Origin: SZUA-430 sp964638635
GTDB lineage: Bacteria > Pseudomonadota > Alphaproteobacteria > Micropepsales > Micropepsaceae
Direction: 5' to 3'
Length of the DNA stretch: 64,000 nt
Assembly (NCBI GenBank): GCA_964638635.1
Contig: CAZXAQ010000009.1
Location: 1 to 64,000 of the forward strand
Of the stretch, positions 42,370 to 51,168 are shown piece by piece. A model generated the notes under the pieces. It was not told where the DNA came from, searched no databases, and saw only the letters and a list, made by a program, of their open reading frames with translations. Both the position numbers and the translations under genes were made by a program. The stretch's first letter is position 1. Each line of letters opens with the position of its first letter.

Positions 42370-42910
42370 CGTGGTCTGGTCCGCCGCTGTCATCGTCTCC
42401 CAACACTTGCCGCAGCTTCGCGCGGCCGCGCGCGACGTGCGATTTTACCGTGCCGATGGGCATTTGTAACGCTGCGGCCGCTTCTTCGTGGCTGAATTCG
42501 GCGCCGAGGCAGAGGGCGACGGCTGCGCGCTGCGCGTCGGGCAGTGTTTCCATCGCTTGGCGCAGGGCGAGTTTCAGATCTGTATCGACGGTGCCGGGCG
42601 ACGTCGTCTCGGCGTAGATTTGGTCGCGGGCGCGGGCGCGAAACCATGCGCGGGTCTGGTCGCGCCAGACGCGATAGGCGATGCCGCAGACGAACGTGCG
42701 AAACCGTGCGCGCCCATCGAAGCGTGCCAGCGCTTCGAACGCGCGGACGAAGGCTTCCTGTGCGATGTCCTCGGCGTCGCTCGCGTTGCGCATCAGGCGG
42801 CGCAGAAAGCCTCGGACAGCGATTTGATGCGCGTCGACCAGGCGGGCGAAGGCGCGCATGTCGCCGGAGCGCGCTGCTGTGATCAACTGCGCCTCCTCAT
42901 CGTCCGTCAC
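42362..42910 (-). CDS. ECF (extracytoplasmic function) RNA polymerase sigma factor
   Basis: A 182-residue ECF sigma. Region 2 is FARLVDAHQIAVRGFLRRLM, then SDAEDIAQEAFVRAFEALAR. Region 4 is LPDAQRAAVALCLGAEFSHE, then AAAALQMPIGTVKSHVARGR. The start is GTG at 42910, overlapping the stop of the upstream DUF6249-like gene in GTGA, and the putative anti-sigma overlaps its end. The three genes form a coupled minus-strand operon. The signal and regulon are unknown. Confidence 0.92.
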   Translation of the reverse strand: MTDDEEAQLITAARSGDMRAFARLVDAHQIAVRGFLRRLMRNASDAEDIAQEAFVRAFEALARFDGRARFRTFVCGIAYRVWRDQTRAWFRARARDQIYAETTSPGTVDTDLKLALRQAMETLPDAQRAAVALCLGAEFSHEEAAAALQMPIGTVKSHVARGRAKLRQVLGDDDSGGPDHDA

Positions 42911-43311
42911 TTCTCGGCCTTAGGACCGAACATCAGTATGAAGAAATATCCGAGGGCGAACACGGCGAACACCGCCGCAAGCACGAAGAAGATCTCCTGC
43001 ATGTTTTGGGTGCGGGTGTATTGCGAGGCGAGTCCGAAGCCGACCGCGAGCGCCGTGAACGAGACGACCGTCAAGCCTGGCGTGCTTCTTCCGCGGCGGC
43101 GGGTCGAGTACTCGTCGCGTGGGTCGCCACCTGCCGCAATGTCCATCAGTTCCGCCGGCGGTTCCTTGCCTTGATCGACATAGGACTTGATGAGGTCCAT
43201 CGCTTGCTTGCTGCGCCGTCCGCTCTGCGCCATGTCCACGAACGCCCAGATCATTCCGAACAGCGGGAAGATCAACCACCAAAAGCGCACGAATAAGTCT
43301 TCGAAACTCAT
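42907..43311 (-). CDS. Membrane protein of DUF6249 type, first gene of ECF operon
   Basis: A 134-residue protein with an N-terminal membrane segment (FWWLIFPLFGMIWAFVDMAQ), a cytoplasmic middle (DLIKSYVDQGKEPPAELMDI, typical of DUF6249) and two further membrane helices (TPGLTVVSFTALAVGFGLAS and IFFVLAAVFAVFALGYFFIL). Start at 43311 (MSFEDL) is the first one giving a membrane-inserted N-terminus. Its stop overlaps the sigma start. DUF6249 proteins occur next to ECF sigma genes, so it may take part in sensing; this is inference. Confidence 0.72.
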   Translation of the reverse strand: MSFEDLFVRFWWLIFPLFGMIWAFVDMAQSGRRSKQAMDLIKSYVDQGKEPPAELMDIAAGGDPRDEYSTRRRGRSTPGLTVVSFTALAVGFGLASQYTRTQNMQEIFFVLAAVFAVFALGYFFILMFGPKAEK

Positions 43312-43424
43312 CTCGACCACGATCCGACAAAGCCTCCGTTGAAAACCTCGTTTGCGCCTGAGTAGCCGCTGCGGGGCCTGTCGGATGCGGGGTGCTTTGA
43401 AAAAATTGTGTTTCGGCGGCGGGG

Positions 43425-43440
43425 TTAACAAGATGTTGAC
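43425..43440. promoter_or_regulatory. CtrA-like site TTAA-N7-TTGAC
   Basis: TTAACAAGATGTTGAC matches the alphaproteobacterial CtrA consensus TTAA-N7-TTAAC at all but one base. It lies 236 bases before mraZ. A similar sequence occurs after lpxC at 63834. Confidence 0.4.
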
Positions 43441-43527
43441 GGCGCGGCGGGCGGTGCCACGAGATGTGGAGGGTCGTCTGCAGAGTTGCTTCTAATTCAT
43501 TGAAATAACTTGGCTTCGTGATTGACT

Positions 43528-43552
43528 GCCCATTCTTTCCCATGATATCCCA
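43528..43552 (-). promoter_or_regulatory. MraZ boxes: three TGGGN repeats at 10-bp spacing
   Basis: On the minus strand the order is TGGGA TATCA TGGGA AAGAA TGGGC, three TGGGN units separated by exactly 5 bases, the known MraZ binding layout. It lies 124 bases before the mraZ start, so MraZ could regulate its own cluster from here. The repeats read opposite to the gene. Confidence 0.75.
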
Positions 43553-43675
43553 TATCCAACCGGGCGCGGGGTCATGCGCCCATTTTCATCTTGGGTAACG
43601 CCGGTTCCGGCGGTTGGGTTTTTGGGTCGTGGTGGCGAGCGGTCGGCATTGCTTTGAGCGGCGTGGGGGGCGGCC

Positions 43676-44149
43676 ATGAAGATGGCGCGGCCTTTTCTCT
43701 CGACGTTCGTCAACCGGGTCGACGCCAAAGGCCGCATCTCCGTACCCGCGCGCTTTCGCGAGATTTTGGACGCGCAGGGTTCGCGTACGATCTTCGCCAG
43801 GGCTTCAACCGCGGCGCCGGCCATTGTGGTCGGTGGAACGGACTTCATGGCGATGATCCATTCGATGATCGATCAGCACGATCCGACGAGCGAGCTGCAC
43901 GACGACTTCGCCTATGCTTGGCTGGGCGACACGGTCGAGCTCAGCCTCGACAGCGAAGGGCGCGTGGGCTTTCCGGAGCAGCTGATGCGGCACGCGGCGC
44001 TCGACGAGGCTGCCGCTTTTGTCGGGCTTGGGAACTATTTCGAGGTTTGGGAGCCGCGGGCTCTGGAGATCAGGAAGCTCCAGGCGCGGCGTGGGTCGGC
44101 GGAGCAGAAGGGTATGCTGCGCATGAAGAATGGTGGGGGCGCCCCATGA
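43676..44149 (+). CDS. mraZ: Transcriptional regulator MraZ
   Basis: A 157-residue protein with two SpoVT/AbrB-type DNA-binding repeats (VDAKGRISVPARFREIL and LDSEGRVGFPEQLMRHA), as in MraZ, a repressor of the dcw cluster that binds TGGGN direct repeats such as those at 43528. ATG at 43676 follows a GGGGGG stretch. Its last codons overlap the rsmH start by four bases. It is the first gene of the cluster. Confidence 0.95.
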   Translation: MKMARPFLSTFVNRVDAKGRISVPARFREILDAQGSRTIFARASTAAPAIVVGGTDFMAMIHSMIDQHDPTSELHDDFAYAWLGDTVELSLDSEGRVGFPEQLMRHAALDEAAAFVGLGNYFEVWEPRALEIRKLQARRGSAEQKGMLRMKNGGGAP

Positions 44150-45135
44150 ACGATACGGTTCATATTCCTGTTCTGCTGGCCGAGGTGATCGAGGCGCTGC
44201 AGCCGTTTGACGGGCAGGTGATCGTCGACGGCACGTTTGGCGGCGGCGGCTACTCGCGCGCGCTGCTGCGGCGGGCGCGGTGCACGGTCTATGGCATCGA
44301 CCGCGATCCGGCGGCGATCGAGCGCGGTAAAGAATTCGTTAGGGAATTCCCGGGCAGGCTGACCCTGATCAACGGACCCTTCGGCTCCATGCAAGATTTG
44401 CTCGCCGGCCACGACGTGGACGCGGTCGACGCCATTGTGCTCGACCTCGGCGTTTCGTCGTTTCAATTGGAGGAGGCCGAGCGCGGGTTCTCGTTCATGA
44501 ACGACGGGCCGCTCGACATGCGCATGGGTGCCTCCGGCATCTCGGCGCAAGGCATCGTGAACACGTTCAGCGAGCAGGCGCTCGCCGGCATCTTGTTCGC
44601 TTACGGCGAGGAAGATCGCGCGAATGCGGTGGCGCGCGCGATCGTGGCGGCGCGTGCGAAGGGGCCGATCACGCGCACGCTTGAACTCGCCAATATCTGT
44701 GCGAAGGCGATCGGGCGGTTTGGGAACGGGATTCATCCGGCGACGCGGACGTTTCAGGCGCTGCGCATCTACGTGAACGACGAGCTCGGCGAATTGACGC
44801 GCGCGCTGGCCGCGGCCGAGCGCATGCTGAAGCCCGGCGGGCGGCTTGCGGTGGTGTCGTTCCATTCGCTCGAAGACCGGATCGTGAAGCAGTTCTTGGC
44901 GCAACGTTCCGGCAAGGTTTCGCACGGCTCGCGGCATATGCCGGTGGCGCCGGTGAACGAGCCGACGGCGTCGTTCCAACTTGAGGTAAAGCGCGCGGTA
45001 TCTCCGGGTAAGGCCGAGCTTGCGCGCAATCCGCGCTCGCGCTCGGCGAAGCTGCGGTCCGCGGTGCGCACCGGCGCGCCCGCGATCCCGTACGACGCCG
45101 TCAAAGCGGGCGTGTTGCCGGAGGTGCGGGCTTGA
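44146..45135 (+). CDS. rsmH: 16S rRNA (cytosine1402-N4)-methyltransferase
   Basis: A 329-residue SAM-dependent enzyme that methylates N4 of C1402 in 16S rRNA. The opening is HIPVLLAEVIEALQPFDGQV, motif I is VDGTFGGGGYSRALL, and later conserved blocks are GPLDMRMG and ATRTFQALRIYVNDELGELT with FHSLEDRIVKQF. ATG overlaps the mraZ stop (ATGA). It ends in TTGA, which begins ftsL. Length is normal. Confidence 0.95.
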   Translation: MNDTVHIPVLLAEVIEALQPFDGQVIVDGTFGGGGYSRALLRRARCTVYGIDRDPAAIERGKEFVREFPGRLTLINGPFGSMQDLLAGHDVDAVDAIVLDLGVSSFQLEEAERGFSFMNDGPLDMRMGASGISAQGIVNTFSEQALAGILFAYGEEDRANAVARAIVAARAKGPITRTLELANICAKAIGRFGNGIHPATRTFQALRIYVNDELGELTRALAAAERMLKPGGRLAVVSFHSLEDRIVKQFLAQRSGKVSHGSRHMPVAPVNEPTASFQLEVKRAVSPGKAELARNPRSRSAKLRSAVRTGAPAIPYDAVKAGVLPEVRA

Positions 45136-45518
45136 TCCGGTTCGTCAGCGCGGCGGCCGTCGCCTTGCTCATTCTCATTTGCTTTGAGCTCTACAACGGC
45201 GTGTCGCGCGTGAAGGGCCAGGAGCGCGAGCTCGCGGGTCTGAAAGCCGCGATCGTGAGCGAGCAGGAAGCGATCCGCGTGCTCAAAGCCGAGTGGTCTT
45301 ATCTCAATCAGCCGGAGCGTTTGCAGACGCTGGCGCGGGAACATTTGCCGCTGACGCCGACGGGTGCGTCGCAGATCGTGGTCTTGGCGTCGCTGCCGCT
45401 GAAAGCGGCGGCGCCGAATGCGTCGCCCGTCGTCGAGGCGAACGACCTGCCGCGCAAGGTCGTGCCGGATGCGCCGCGGCCGCGCTTCAAGCCCGAACCG
45501 TCGCAGGCGGTTCCGTGA
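45132..45518 (+). CDS. ftsL: Cell division protein FtsL
   Basis: A 128-residue bitopic protein. One membrane helix near the start (FVSAAAVALLILICFELYNG) is followed by a coiled-coil-like segment (GLKAAIVSEQEAIRVLKAEW) and the motif YLNQPERLQTLAREHLPL, the conserved FtsL end of the periplasmic part. The tail is proline-rich. It binds FtsB/FtsQ in the divisome. The start is TTG at 45132, overlapping the rsmH stop; rare starts suit a scaffold needed in low copy. The end overlaps ftsI (GTGA). Confidence 0.87.
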   Translation: MIRFVSAAAVALLILICFELYNGVSRVKGQERELAGLKAAIVSEQEAIRVLKAEWSYLNQPERLQTLAREHLPLTPTGASQIVVLASLPLKAAAPNASPVVEANDLPRKVVPDAPRPRFKPEPSQAVP

Positions 45519-47194
45519 AACTTGAGGACCGGATTACGCTCGAAGGTGTTGCCAAGGCCGCGATGGCGCGTACGCGCCAGCGGCTGACGTACGCCATGGT
45601 GGCGTTCGGCGTCGTGTTCGCGGTGCTGTTCGGGCGGCTCGTCGAGGTGACGGTGCTGCGCGAGGGCGCGGCGCAGAGGGTCGCGCATGCGGCGAGCGAC
45701 GCGTCCTATTTCCGTGCCGACATCGTCGACCGGACCGGCGAGATTTTGGCGACCGATTTGCAGGCGGCATCGCTTTACGCCGACGCGCGCGTCATTTGGG
45801 ATCCGGCCGAGACGGCGCAGGCGCTGCACGACATCGTGCCCGGGCTCGACGTCGCGGCGCTGACGAAGAAGCTGTCGAGCCGCCAAGCGTTCGTGTGGAT
45901 CAAGCGCGACTTGCCACCGCGTCAACAGGAGGCGGTGCGGCAGCTCGGATTTCCGGGTTTGCATTTCCGCTCCGAGCCGCGGCGCGTTTATCCGAACGGG
46001 CGGACGGCCGCGCATGCGCTGGGTTACGTCAATGTCGACAATCATGGGCTTGCCGGTGTCGAGCGCGGCGTCGAAGACCTGATCCTCGAGAAGCGCAACA
46101 AGGGCGGTGTGGTGGAGTTGTCGCTCGATCTGCGCGTGCAGCACGCGCTTGGCGACGAGCTGGCTGCGGCGATGGCGACCTACCGGGCGAAGGCGGCCGC
46201 GGGCATCGTGATGGACGTCGACACGGGCGAGATTCTGGCGCTGTCGTCGTTGCCCGATTTCGATCCGAACGAACCGGCGCAGGCGACGAAGGACGGGCTC
46301 TTCAACCGGGTGACGCTCGGCGTGTTCGAGATGGGTTCGACGTTCAAGACGTTCTCGACCGCAATCGCGCTCGATACGCAGAAGGTCACCATGACCTCGC
46401 AGTTCGACGCGACGAACCCGATCACCTATGGCCGTTTCACGATTTCGGATTTTCATCCGGAAGCGCGGCTTTTGACCGTGCCGGAGGTGTTCATTCACTC
46501 CTCCAATATCGGCACGGCGAAGATGGCGCTGGCCGTCGGCACTGCGGCGCAACGGGCCTATCTCGCGAAGATGGGCTTGCTCACGCCGATGCCGAGCGAG
46601 ATCAAGGAAGTCGCTACGCCGATTTTGCCGGCCGCGTGGGGCGAGCTTGAGACGATGACCGTGTCCTACGGGCACGGCATTGCCATATCGCCGCTGCATA
46701 TCGCAGCGGTGAGCGCGGCGCTTGTCAACGGCGGCCGGCTCATGAAGCCGACGCTGCTCAAGCACGACGGGAAGAGCGTCGTGCCGTTCACGCGCGTCGT
46801 CAGCGAGCGGACCAGCGCGCAGATGCGCGAATTGTTGCGCATGGTTGTGACGCAAGGCACAGCGGGCCAAGCCGATGTTCCCGGCTATCCGGTCGCCGGA
46901 AAAACGGGGACGGCGGAGAAGCCGACGAAGCAGGGCTATGCCGAGAAGGCGCTTCTGACCTCGTTCATGGGCGTGTTTCCGGCCAAGAATCCGTCCTATC
47001 TGGTGCTGGTGCTGCTCGACGAGCCGCAGCCCAGCGAGGCGACGAAGGGCTTCGCCACGGCGGGGTGGACGGCGGCGCCCACGGCGGGCAAAGTGATCGC
47101 GCGCATTGCGCCGATGCTGAACGTGCCCGTAACCCCCGCCGATCCGAAACAGGGCCTGCCCACGACCATGGCATCGTATGAGGACCTCCATTGA
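45515..47194 (+). CDS. ftsI: Peptidoglycan transpeptidase FtsI (PBP3)
   Basis: A 559-residue septum-specific transpeptidase cross-linking new peptidoglycan. One N-terminal membrane helix (YAMVAFGVVFAVLFGRLVEV), a dimerisation domain, then the penicillin-binding domain with all three motifs: Ser275-Thr-Phe-Lys (MGSTFKTFS), Ser329-Ser-Asn (HSSNIG) and Lys463-Thr-Gly (AGKTGTAE). Start GTG at 45515 overlaps the ftsL stop. It works with FtsW, whose gene lies further down the cluster. Confidence 0.95.
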   Translation: MKLEDRITLEGVAKAAMARTRQRLTYAMVAFGVVFAVLFGRLVEVTVLREGAAQRVAHAASDASYFRADIVDRTGEILATDLQAASLYADARVIWDPAETAQALHDIVPGLDVAALTKKLSSRQAFVWIKRDLPPRQQEAVRQLGFPGLHFRSEPRRVYPNGRTAAHALGYVNVDNHGLAGVERGVEDLILEKRNKGGVVELSLDLRVQHALGDELAAAMATYRAKAAAGIVMDVDTGEILALSSLPDFDPNEPAQATKDGLFNRVTLGVFEMGSTFKTFSTAIALDTQKVTMTSQFDATNPITYGRFTISDFHPEARLLTVPEVFIHSSNIGTAKMALAVGTAAQRAYLAKMGLLTPMPSEIKEVATPILPAAWGELETMTVSYGHGIAISPLHIAAVSAALVNGGRLMKPTLLKHDGKSVVPFTRVVSERTSAQMRELLRMVVTQGTAGQADVPGYPVAGKTGTAEKPTKQGYAEKALLTSFMGVFPAKNPSYLVLVLLDEPQPSEATKGFATAGWTAAPTAGKVIARIAPMLNVPVTPADPKQGLPTTMASYEDLH

Positions 47195-47198
47195 CCCC

Positions 47199-48644
47199 AT
47201 GCGACTTAGCGCCCTTGTTCCGACACTCTCCGGCGCCGATCCCGAGATCACCGGCGTAACAGCCGACAGCCGTGCCGTGCGGGCGGGCTTTCTGTTCGCG
47301 GCGTTGCCGGGGGCGAAGCTCGACGGCGCCGCGTTCGTGAAGGATGCGATCGCGAAGGGGGCGGTTGCTGTGCTTGGCAATGAAGCCGTGCGCGCGCAAG
47401 CCGGTGCGACCGCGACAATCGTCGATCCCAACCCGCGCAAACGATTGGCGGAGATCGCCGCGCGCTTCTATAGGCGCCAGCCCGCGACGATCGCCGCGGT
47501 GACGGGTACGAACGGCAAGACGTCGATCGCTTCGTTCGTGCGGCAGATTTGGACGCGGCTTGGACACAAGGCAGCGAGTTTTGGGACGGTGGGCGTGGTG
47601 TCGCCTTCGGGCACGAAGCCGCTGGGTCATACGACGCCCGACCCGGTCGAGATTCACCGGTTGCTGGCCGAGCTGGTCGACGAAGGTGTCGACCACGTTG
47701 CGTTTGAGGCGTCGAGCCATGGGCTTGCGCAACACCGCGTCGACGGCGTGAAGCTGAAGGCGGCGGCATTCACGAATTTGACGCGCGATCATCTCGACTT
47801 TCACGAGACGTTCGAGGCGTACGAACAAGCGAAGCTGCGGTTGTTCAGCGAAGTGTTGCCCGCGGATGGTGTTGCCGTGATCAATGGCGACAGTCCGGCA
47901 GCGCCTGCATTCGCGCGGGCTGCGAGGGCGCGCGGTCAGCGGCTGATCATGGTGGGCGAGGGCGGCGGGGAGCTGCATATCGCGAAGCGCGAGCCGTGCG
48001 GCGACGGGCAAATGCTCGCGATCACGTGGGCGGGGCGTGGCTATGACGTTGCGCTGCCGCTGGCTGGCGCGTTTCAAGCGTCGAATGCGATGGTTGCGGC
48101 GGGGTTGGTTCTCGGACTCGGCGGCGATCCGGCTTCGGTGTTCGATGCGCTGGCGAAGCTCGAAGGTGCCGCTGGACGATTGCAGAAGGTTGGTATCTCG
48201 GCGGCGGGCGTTCCGGTCTATGTCGATTATGCGCATACGCCCGATGCTGTCGAGACTGTGCTGAAAGCGCTGCGTCCGCATACGGCGGGCAAGCTTTGGG
48301 TCGTGTTCGGCTGCGGCGGCGATCGCGATCCGGGGAAGCGGCCGTTGATGGGCGCGGCGGCGAAAGCCTATGCCGACCGCGTGATCGTCACCGATGACAA
48401 TCCGCGCACCGAAGATGCGGCGACGATACGGCGCGCGGTTCTTGAAGGGGCCATTGGCGCGCAAGAGATCGGCGATCGCGCGAAGGCGATTGAGGCGGCT
48501 ATTCTGGCGGCGCGCGACGGCGATGTTGTCGTGATCGCCGGCAAAGGGCATGAGACCGGGCAAATTATCGGCCGCGAGGTGAAGCCGTTCAACGATGTGG
48601 ACGAGGCGCGGGCGGTGATTGCGCGAACGAAGGGACAAGCATGA
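47199..48644 (+). CDS. murE: UDP-MurNAc-L-alanyl-D-glutamate--meso-diaminopimelate ligase
   Basis: A 481-residue Mur ligase adding the third residue of the stem peptide. The ATP loop is VTGTNGKTSIASFVRQIW. The substrate-selecting motif DNPR is present (VTDDNPRTEDAATIRRAV, Asp400-Arg403), which marks meso-diaminopimelate rather than lysine as the amino acid added. Start 47199 (MRLSALVPTL), five bases after the ftsI stop; an ATG at 47178 would overlap ftsI. It ends in ATGA overlapping murF. Confidence 0.95.
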   Translation: MRLSALVPTLSGADPEITGVTADSRAVRAGFLFAALPGAKLDGAAFVKDAIAKGAVAVLGNEAVRAQAGATATIVDPNPRKRLAEIAARFYRRQPATIAAVTGTNGKTSIASFVRQIWTRLGHKAASFGTVGVVSPSGTKPLGHTTPDPVEIHRLLAELVDEGVDHVAFEASSHGLAQHRVDGVKLKAAAFTNLTRDHLDFHETFEAYEQAKLRLFSEVLPADGVAVINGDSPAAPAFARAARARGQRLIMVGEGGGELHIAKREPCGDGQMLAITWAGRGYDVALPLAGAFQASNAMVAAGLVLGLGGDPASVFDALAKLEGAAGRLQKVGISAAGVPVYVDYAHTPDAVETVLKALRPHTAGKLWVVFGCGGDRDPGKRPLMGAAAKAYADRVIVTDDNPRTEDAATIRRAVLEGAIGAQEIGDRAKAIEAAILAARDGDVVVIAGKGHETGQIIGREVKPFNDVDEARAVIARTKGQA

Positions 48645-50035
48645 GCGCGCTTTGGACGGTGAAACAGGTGGCGGCTGCGACGGGCGGCGCGGCTGCGGGC
48701 GATGGTGCGATCAACGGCGTGTCCATCGACACACGCACGCTTCAGCCGGGCGATTTGTTCGTGGCGCTGAAAGACGCGCGCGACGGGCACGACTTTGTCG
48801 GCGACGCGATCGCGCGCGGTGCCGTTGCGGCGTTGGTGTCGCGCGATGTCGCGGGTGTCGCGCCGGACAAACTGATCAAGGTGCGCGACGTGCAGGCGGC
48901 GCTTGAAGCGCTCGGGCGCGCGCGGCGGGCGGAGGTTTCCGCACGCGTTGCCGCCGTCACCGGCAGTGTCGGCAAGACCAGCACGAAGGAAGCGTTGCGG
49001 CACTTGCTGGAGCTGCAAGGGCGCACGCATGCGTCGGCGGCGTCCTACAACAATCTTTGGGGCGTGCCGCTGTCGCTGGCGCGCATGCCGCGCGACACGC
49101 AGTACGGCATCTTCGAGATCGGGATGAACCATGCGGGCGAGATCACGCCGCTCACCGCCCAGGCGCGGCCGCATGTGGCGATTGTCACCATGGTTGCGGC
49201 GGTGCATTTGGAACATTTCGACTCGGTTGCCGGGATCGCAGATGCGAAGGGTGAAATATTCTCAGGCCTCGAGCCTGGCGGCGTCGCGATCATCAACGGC
49301 GATATCGAGTGGACGGGGCGGCTGAAGGATCATGCCGTGAAGGCGAAGCCGTCGCGCATCGTGACCTTTGGGCGCGCGCAGGGTTGCGATGTGCGGCTCA
49401 CCGACCTGAAACTGGGCGAGGAAGGTTCGGATGTCGGCGTCACGTTGTTCGGTAAGCCGCTTCGCTATCGCGTCGGCGCGGCGGGTGAGCATTGGGCGTT
49501 GAACAGTTTGGGCGTGCTGGCGGTGATCGCGTCGCTGGGCGCCGATGCCGAACGCGCGGCCGCCGACATGGCGAGCTTGAGTGCGCTGGCCGGGCGCGGC
49601 GCGCGGCAGCGAATCACGACGGCGAAGGGCGCGTTCGATCTGATCGACGAGAGCTACAACGCCAATCCGCTGTCGATGGCTGTGTCGATCGCGACACTGG
49701 GGCGGGCGAAACCCGCGCCCGGGGGGCGGCGGATCGCGGTCTTGGGCGACATGCTGGAGTTGGGGCCGACGGCGGGCGAACTGCACGGGGCCCTCGCAAA
49801 ACCGCTCAGCGAACACGGCATCGATCTGGTGTTTGCGAGCGGTCCGCTCATGAATCATCTCTGGTCGGCGATTGCCGAGCGCCAGCGCGGCGGTTATGCA
49901 AGCGTATCGTCCGAGATTGCCAAGGCAGTCGCGGATACGGTCCGGGCCGGCGACATCGTGATGGTCAAGGGTTCCAACGGTTCAAAAATGCGTCTCGTGG
50001 TCGAAGCGCTCAGGGCTCTTGCGACGGCGCAATAA
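48641..50035 (+). CDS. murF: UDP-MurNAc-tripeptide--D-alanyl-D-alanine ligase
   Basis: A 464-residue Mur ligase that completes the pentapeptide. The ATP loop is AVTGSVGKTSTKEALRHLL; the conserved GMNHAGEI block and IDESYNANPLSM follow, then the terminal IVMVKGSNGSKMRLVV of MurF. ATG at 48641 overlaps the murE stop by four bases. The next gene (mraY) begins 13 bases after its stop. Confidence 0.95.
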   Translation: MSALWTVKQVAAATGGAAAGDGAINGVSIDTRTLQPGDLFVALKDARDGHDFVGDAIARGAVAALVSRDVAGVAPDKLIKVRDVQAALEALGRARRAEVSARVAAVTGSVGKTSTKEALRHLLELQGRTHASAASYNNLWGVPLSLARMPRDTQYGIFEIGMNHAGEITPLTAQARPHVAIVTMVAAVHLEHFDSVAGIADAKGEIFSGLEPGGVAIINGDIEWTGRLKDHAVKAKPSRIVTFGRAQGCDVRLTDLKLGEEGSDVGVTLFGKPLRYRVGAAGEHWALNSLGVLAVIASLGADAERAAADMASLSALAGRGARQRITTAKGAFDLIDESYNANPLSMAVSIATLGRAKPAPGGRRIAVLGDMLELGPTAGELHGALAKPLSEHGIDLVFASGPLMNHLWSAIAERQRGGYASVSSEIAKAVADTVRAGDIVMVKGSNGSKMRLVVEALRALATAQ

Positions 50036-50048
50036 CAGGCGGGGTTTC

Positions 50049-51161
50049 ATGCTTCACTACTTCCTCGTTCCGCTTGCCGACGAGTTCCAGCTTTTCAACG
50101 TGTTCCGCTACATCACGTTCCGCGTCGGCGGGGCAATGATGACGGCGTTGATCATCGCGTTCATCATCGGTCCGCCGCTGATCCGCTGGCTGAAGGTCAA
50201 GCAGGGCAAGGATGGGCAGCCGATCCGCGAAGACGGGCCGCAGCGCCACATCCTGGAGAAGAAGGGCACGCCCACGATGGGCGGGTTCATGATTTTGATC
50301 GCGCTCACCGTGTCGACGCTGCTCTGGGCCGATTTGAACAATCTCTATGTGTGGACGGTTCTGGGCGTGACGCTCGGGTTCGGCATGCTCGGATTCTGGG
50401 ACGACTATCTGAAGGTCACGAAGCGTTCGTCGGCGGGCGTGTCGGGACGGTTCAAGTTGCTGGTGCAGGGCATCATCTCGATCGCAGCGGTGATCGTGAT
50501 CATGGAGCTGCATCGCACGATGGGCGGGCCCGCGGCGGAGAAACTGTCGGGCACGATCGCACTGCCGTTCTTGAAGGACTTGGTTATTCCGCTGGGCGCG
50601 CTCTTCATCGTGTTCGGTTTGCTCGTGATCGTGGGTGCGTCGAACGCCGTGAATTTGACGGACGGGCTCGACGGGCTTGCGATCGTGCCCGTGATGGTGG
50701 CCGCGTCGAGCTTCGGCGTGATCGCCTATGTCGTGGGGCGCGCCGACTTCACGACTTATCTCCAGCTGCTCTATGTGCCCGGCACCGGCGAACTTGCGGT
50801 GTTGTGCGGGGCGATGCTGGGGGCAGGGCTCGGGTTCCTTTGGTACAATGCGCCGCCCGCGATGGTGTTCATGGGCGACACGGGATCGCTCGCGCTCGGC
50901 GGTATGCTGGGCACGATGGCGGTCGCGATCAAGCATGAGATCGTGCTCGGCATCATCGGCGGGCTCTTCGTGCTGGAAGCCGTTTCGGTGATGATCCAGG
51001 TTGCCTCGTTCAAGCTGACGGGCAAGCGCGTCTTCAAGATGGCGCCGATCCACCATCACTTCGAGCAGCTGGGCTGGCGCGAGCCTACGATCGTGATCCG
51101 GTTCTGGATTATCTCGGTGATCCTGGCGTTGATCGGGCTTGCGACCTTGAAGATCAGGTGA
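50049..51161 (+). CDS. mraY: Phospho-N-acetylmuramoyl-pentapeptide transferase
   Basis: A 370-residue ten-helix enzyme making lipid I from UDP-MurNAc-pentapeptide and undecaprenyl phosphate. Conserved motifs are seen: GTPTMGGFMIL, WDDYLKVTKRSS, ASNAVNLTDGLDGLAIVPVM (aspartates) and the C-terminal KMAPIHHHFEQLGWREPTIV. ATG at 50049 is followed by a membrane-like N-terminus. A GTG seven bases beyond its stop starts murD. Confidence 0.96.
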   Translation: MLHYFLVPLADEFQLFNVFRYITFRVGGAMMTALIIAFIIGPPLIRWLKVKQGKDGQPIREDGPQRHILEKKGTPTMGGFMILIALTVSTLLWADLNNLYVWTVLGVTLGFGMLGFWDDYLKVTKRSSAGVSGRFKLLVQGIISIAAVIVIMELHRTMGGPAAEKLSGTIALPFLKDLVIPLGALFIVFGLLVIVGASNAVNLTDGLDGLAIVPVMVAASSFGVIAYVVGRADFTTYLQLLYVPGTGELAVLCGAMLGAGLGFLWYNAPPAMVFMGDTGSLALGGMLGTMAVAIKHEIVLGIIGGLFVLEAVSVMIQVASFKLTGKRVFKMAPIHHHFEQLGWREPTIVIRFWIISVILALIGLATLKIR

Positions 51162-51168
51162 TGCTCAC

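Larger units (their letters stand above)
43312..43675. other. Upstream regulatory region of the division cluster
   Basis: 364 bases between the DUF6249-like start and mraZ, containing a CtrA-like site at 43425 and three TGGGN repeats at 43528. No gene is supported. The main promoter of the dcw cluster must lie here, but no -35/-10 pair is convincing by eye. Confidence 0.6.

Noticed and set aside
45308..47440. Long open frame on the minus strand opposite ftsI (about 710 codons)
   Set aside because: It is the antisense shadow of a GC-rich gene with all three penicillin-binding motifs on the plus strand; its peptide is arginine/histidine-rich and lacks any motif.
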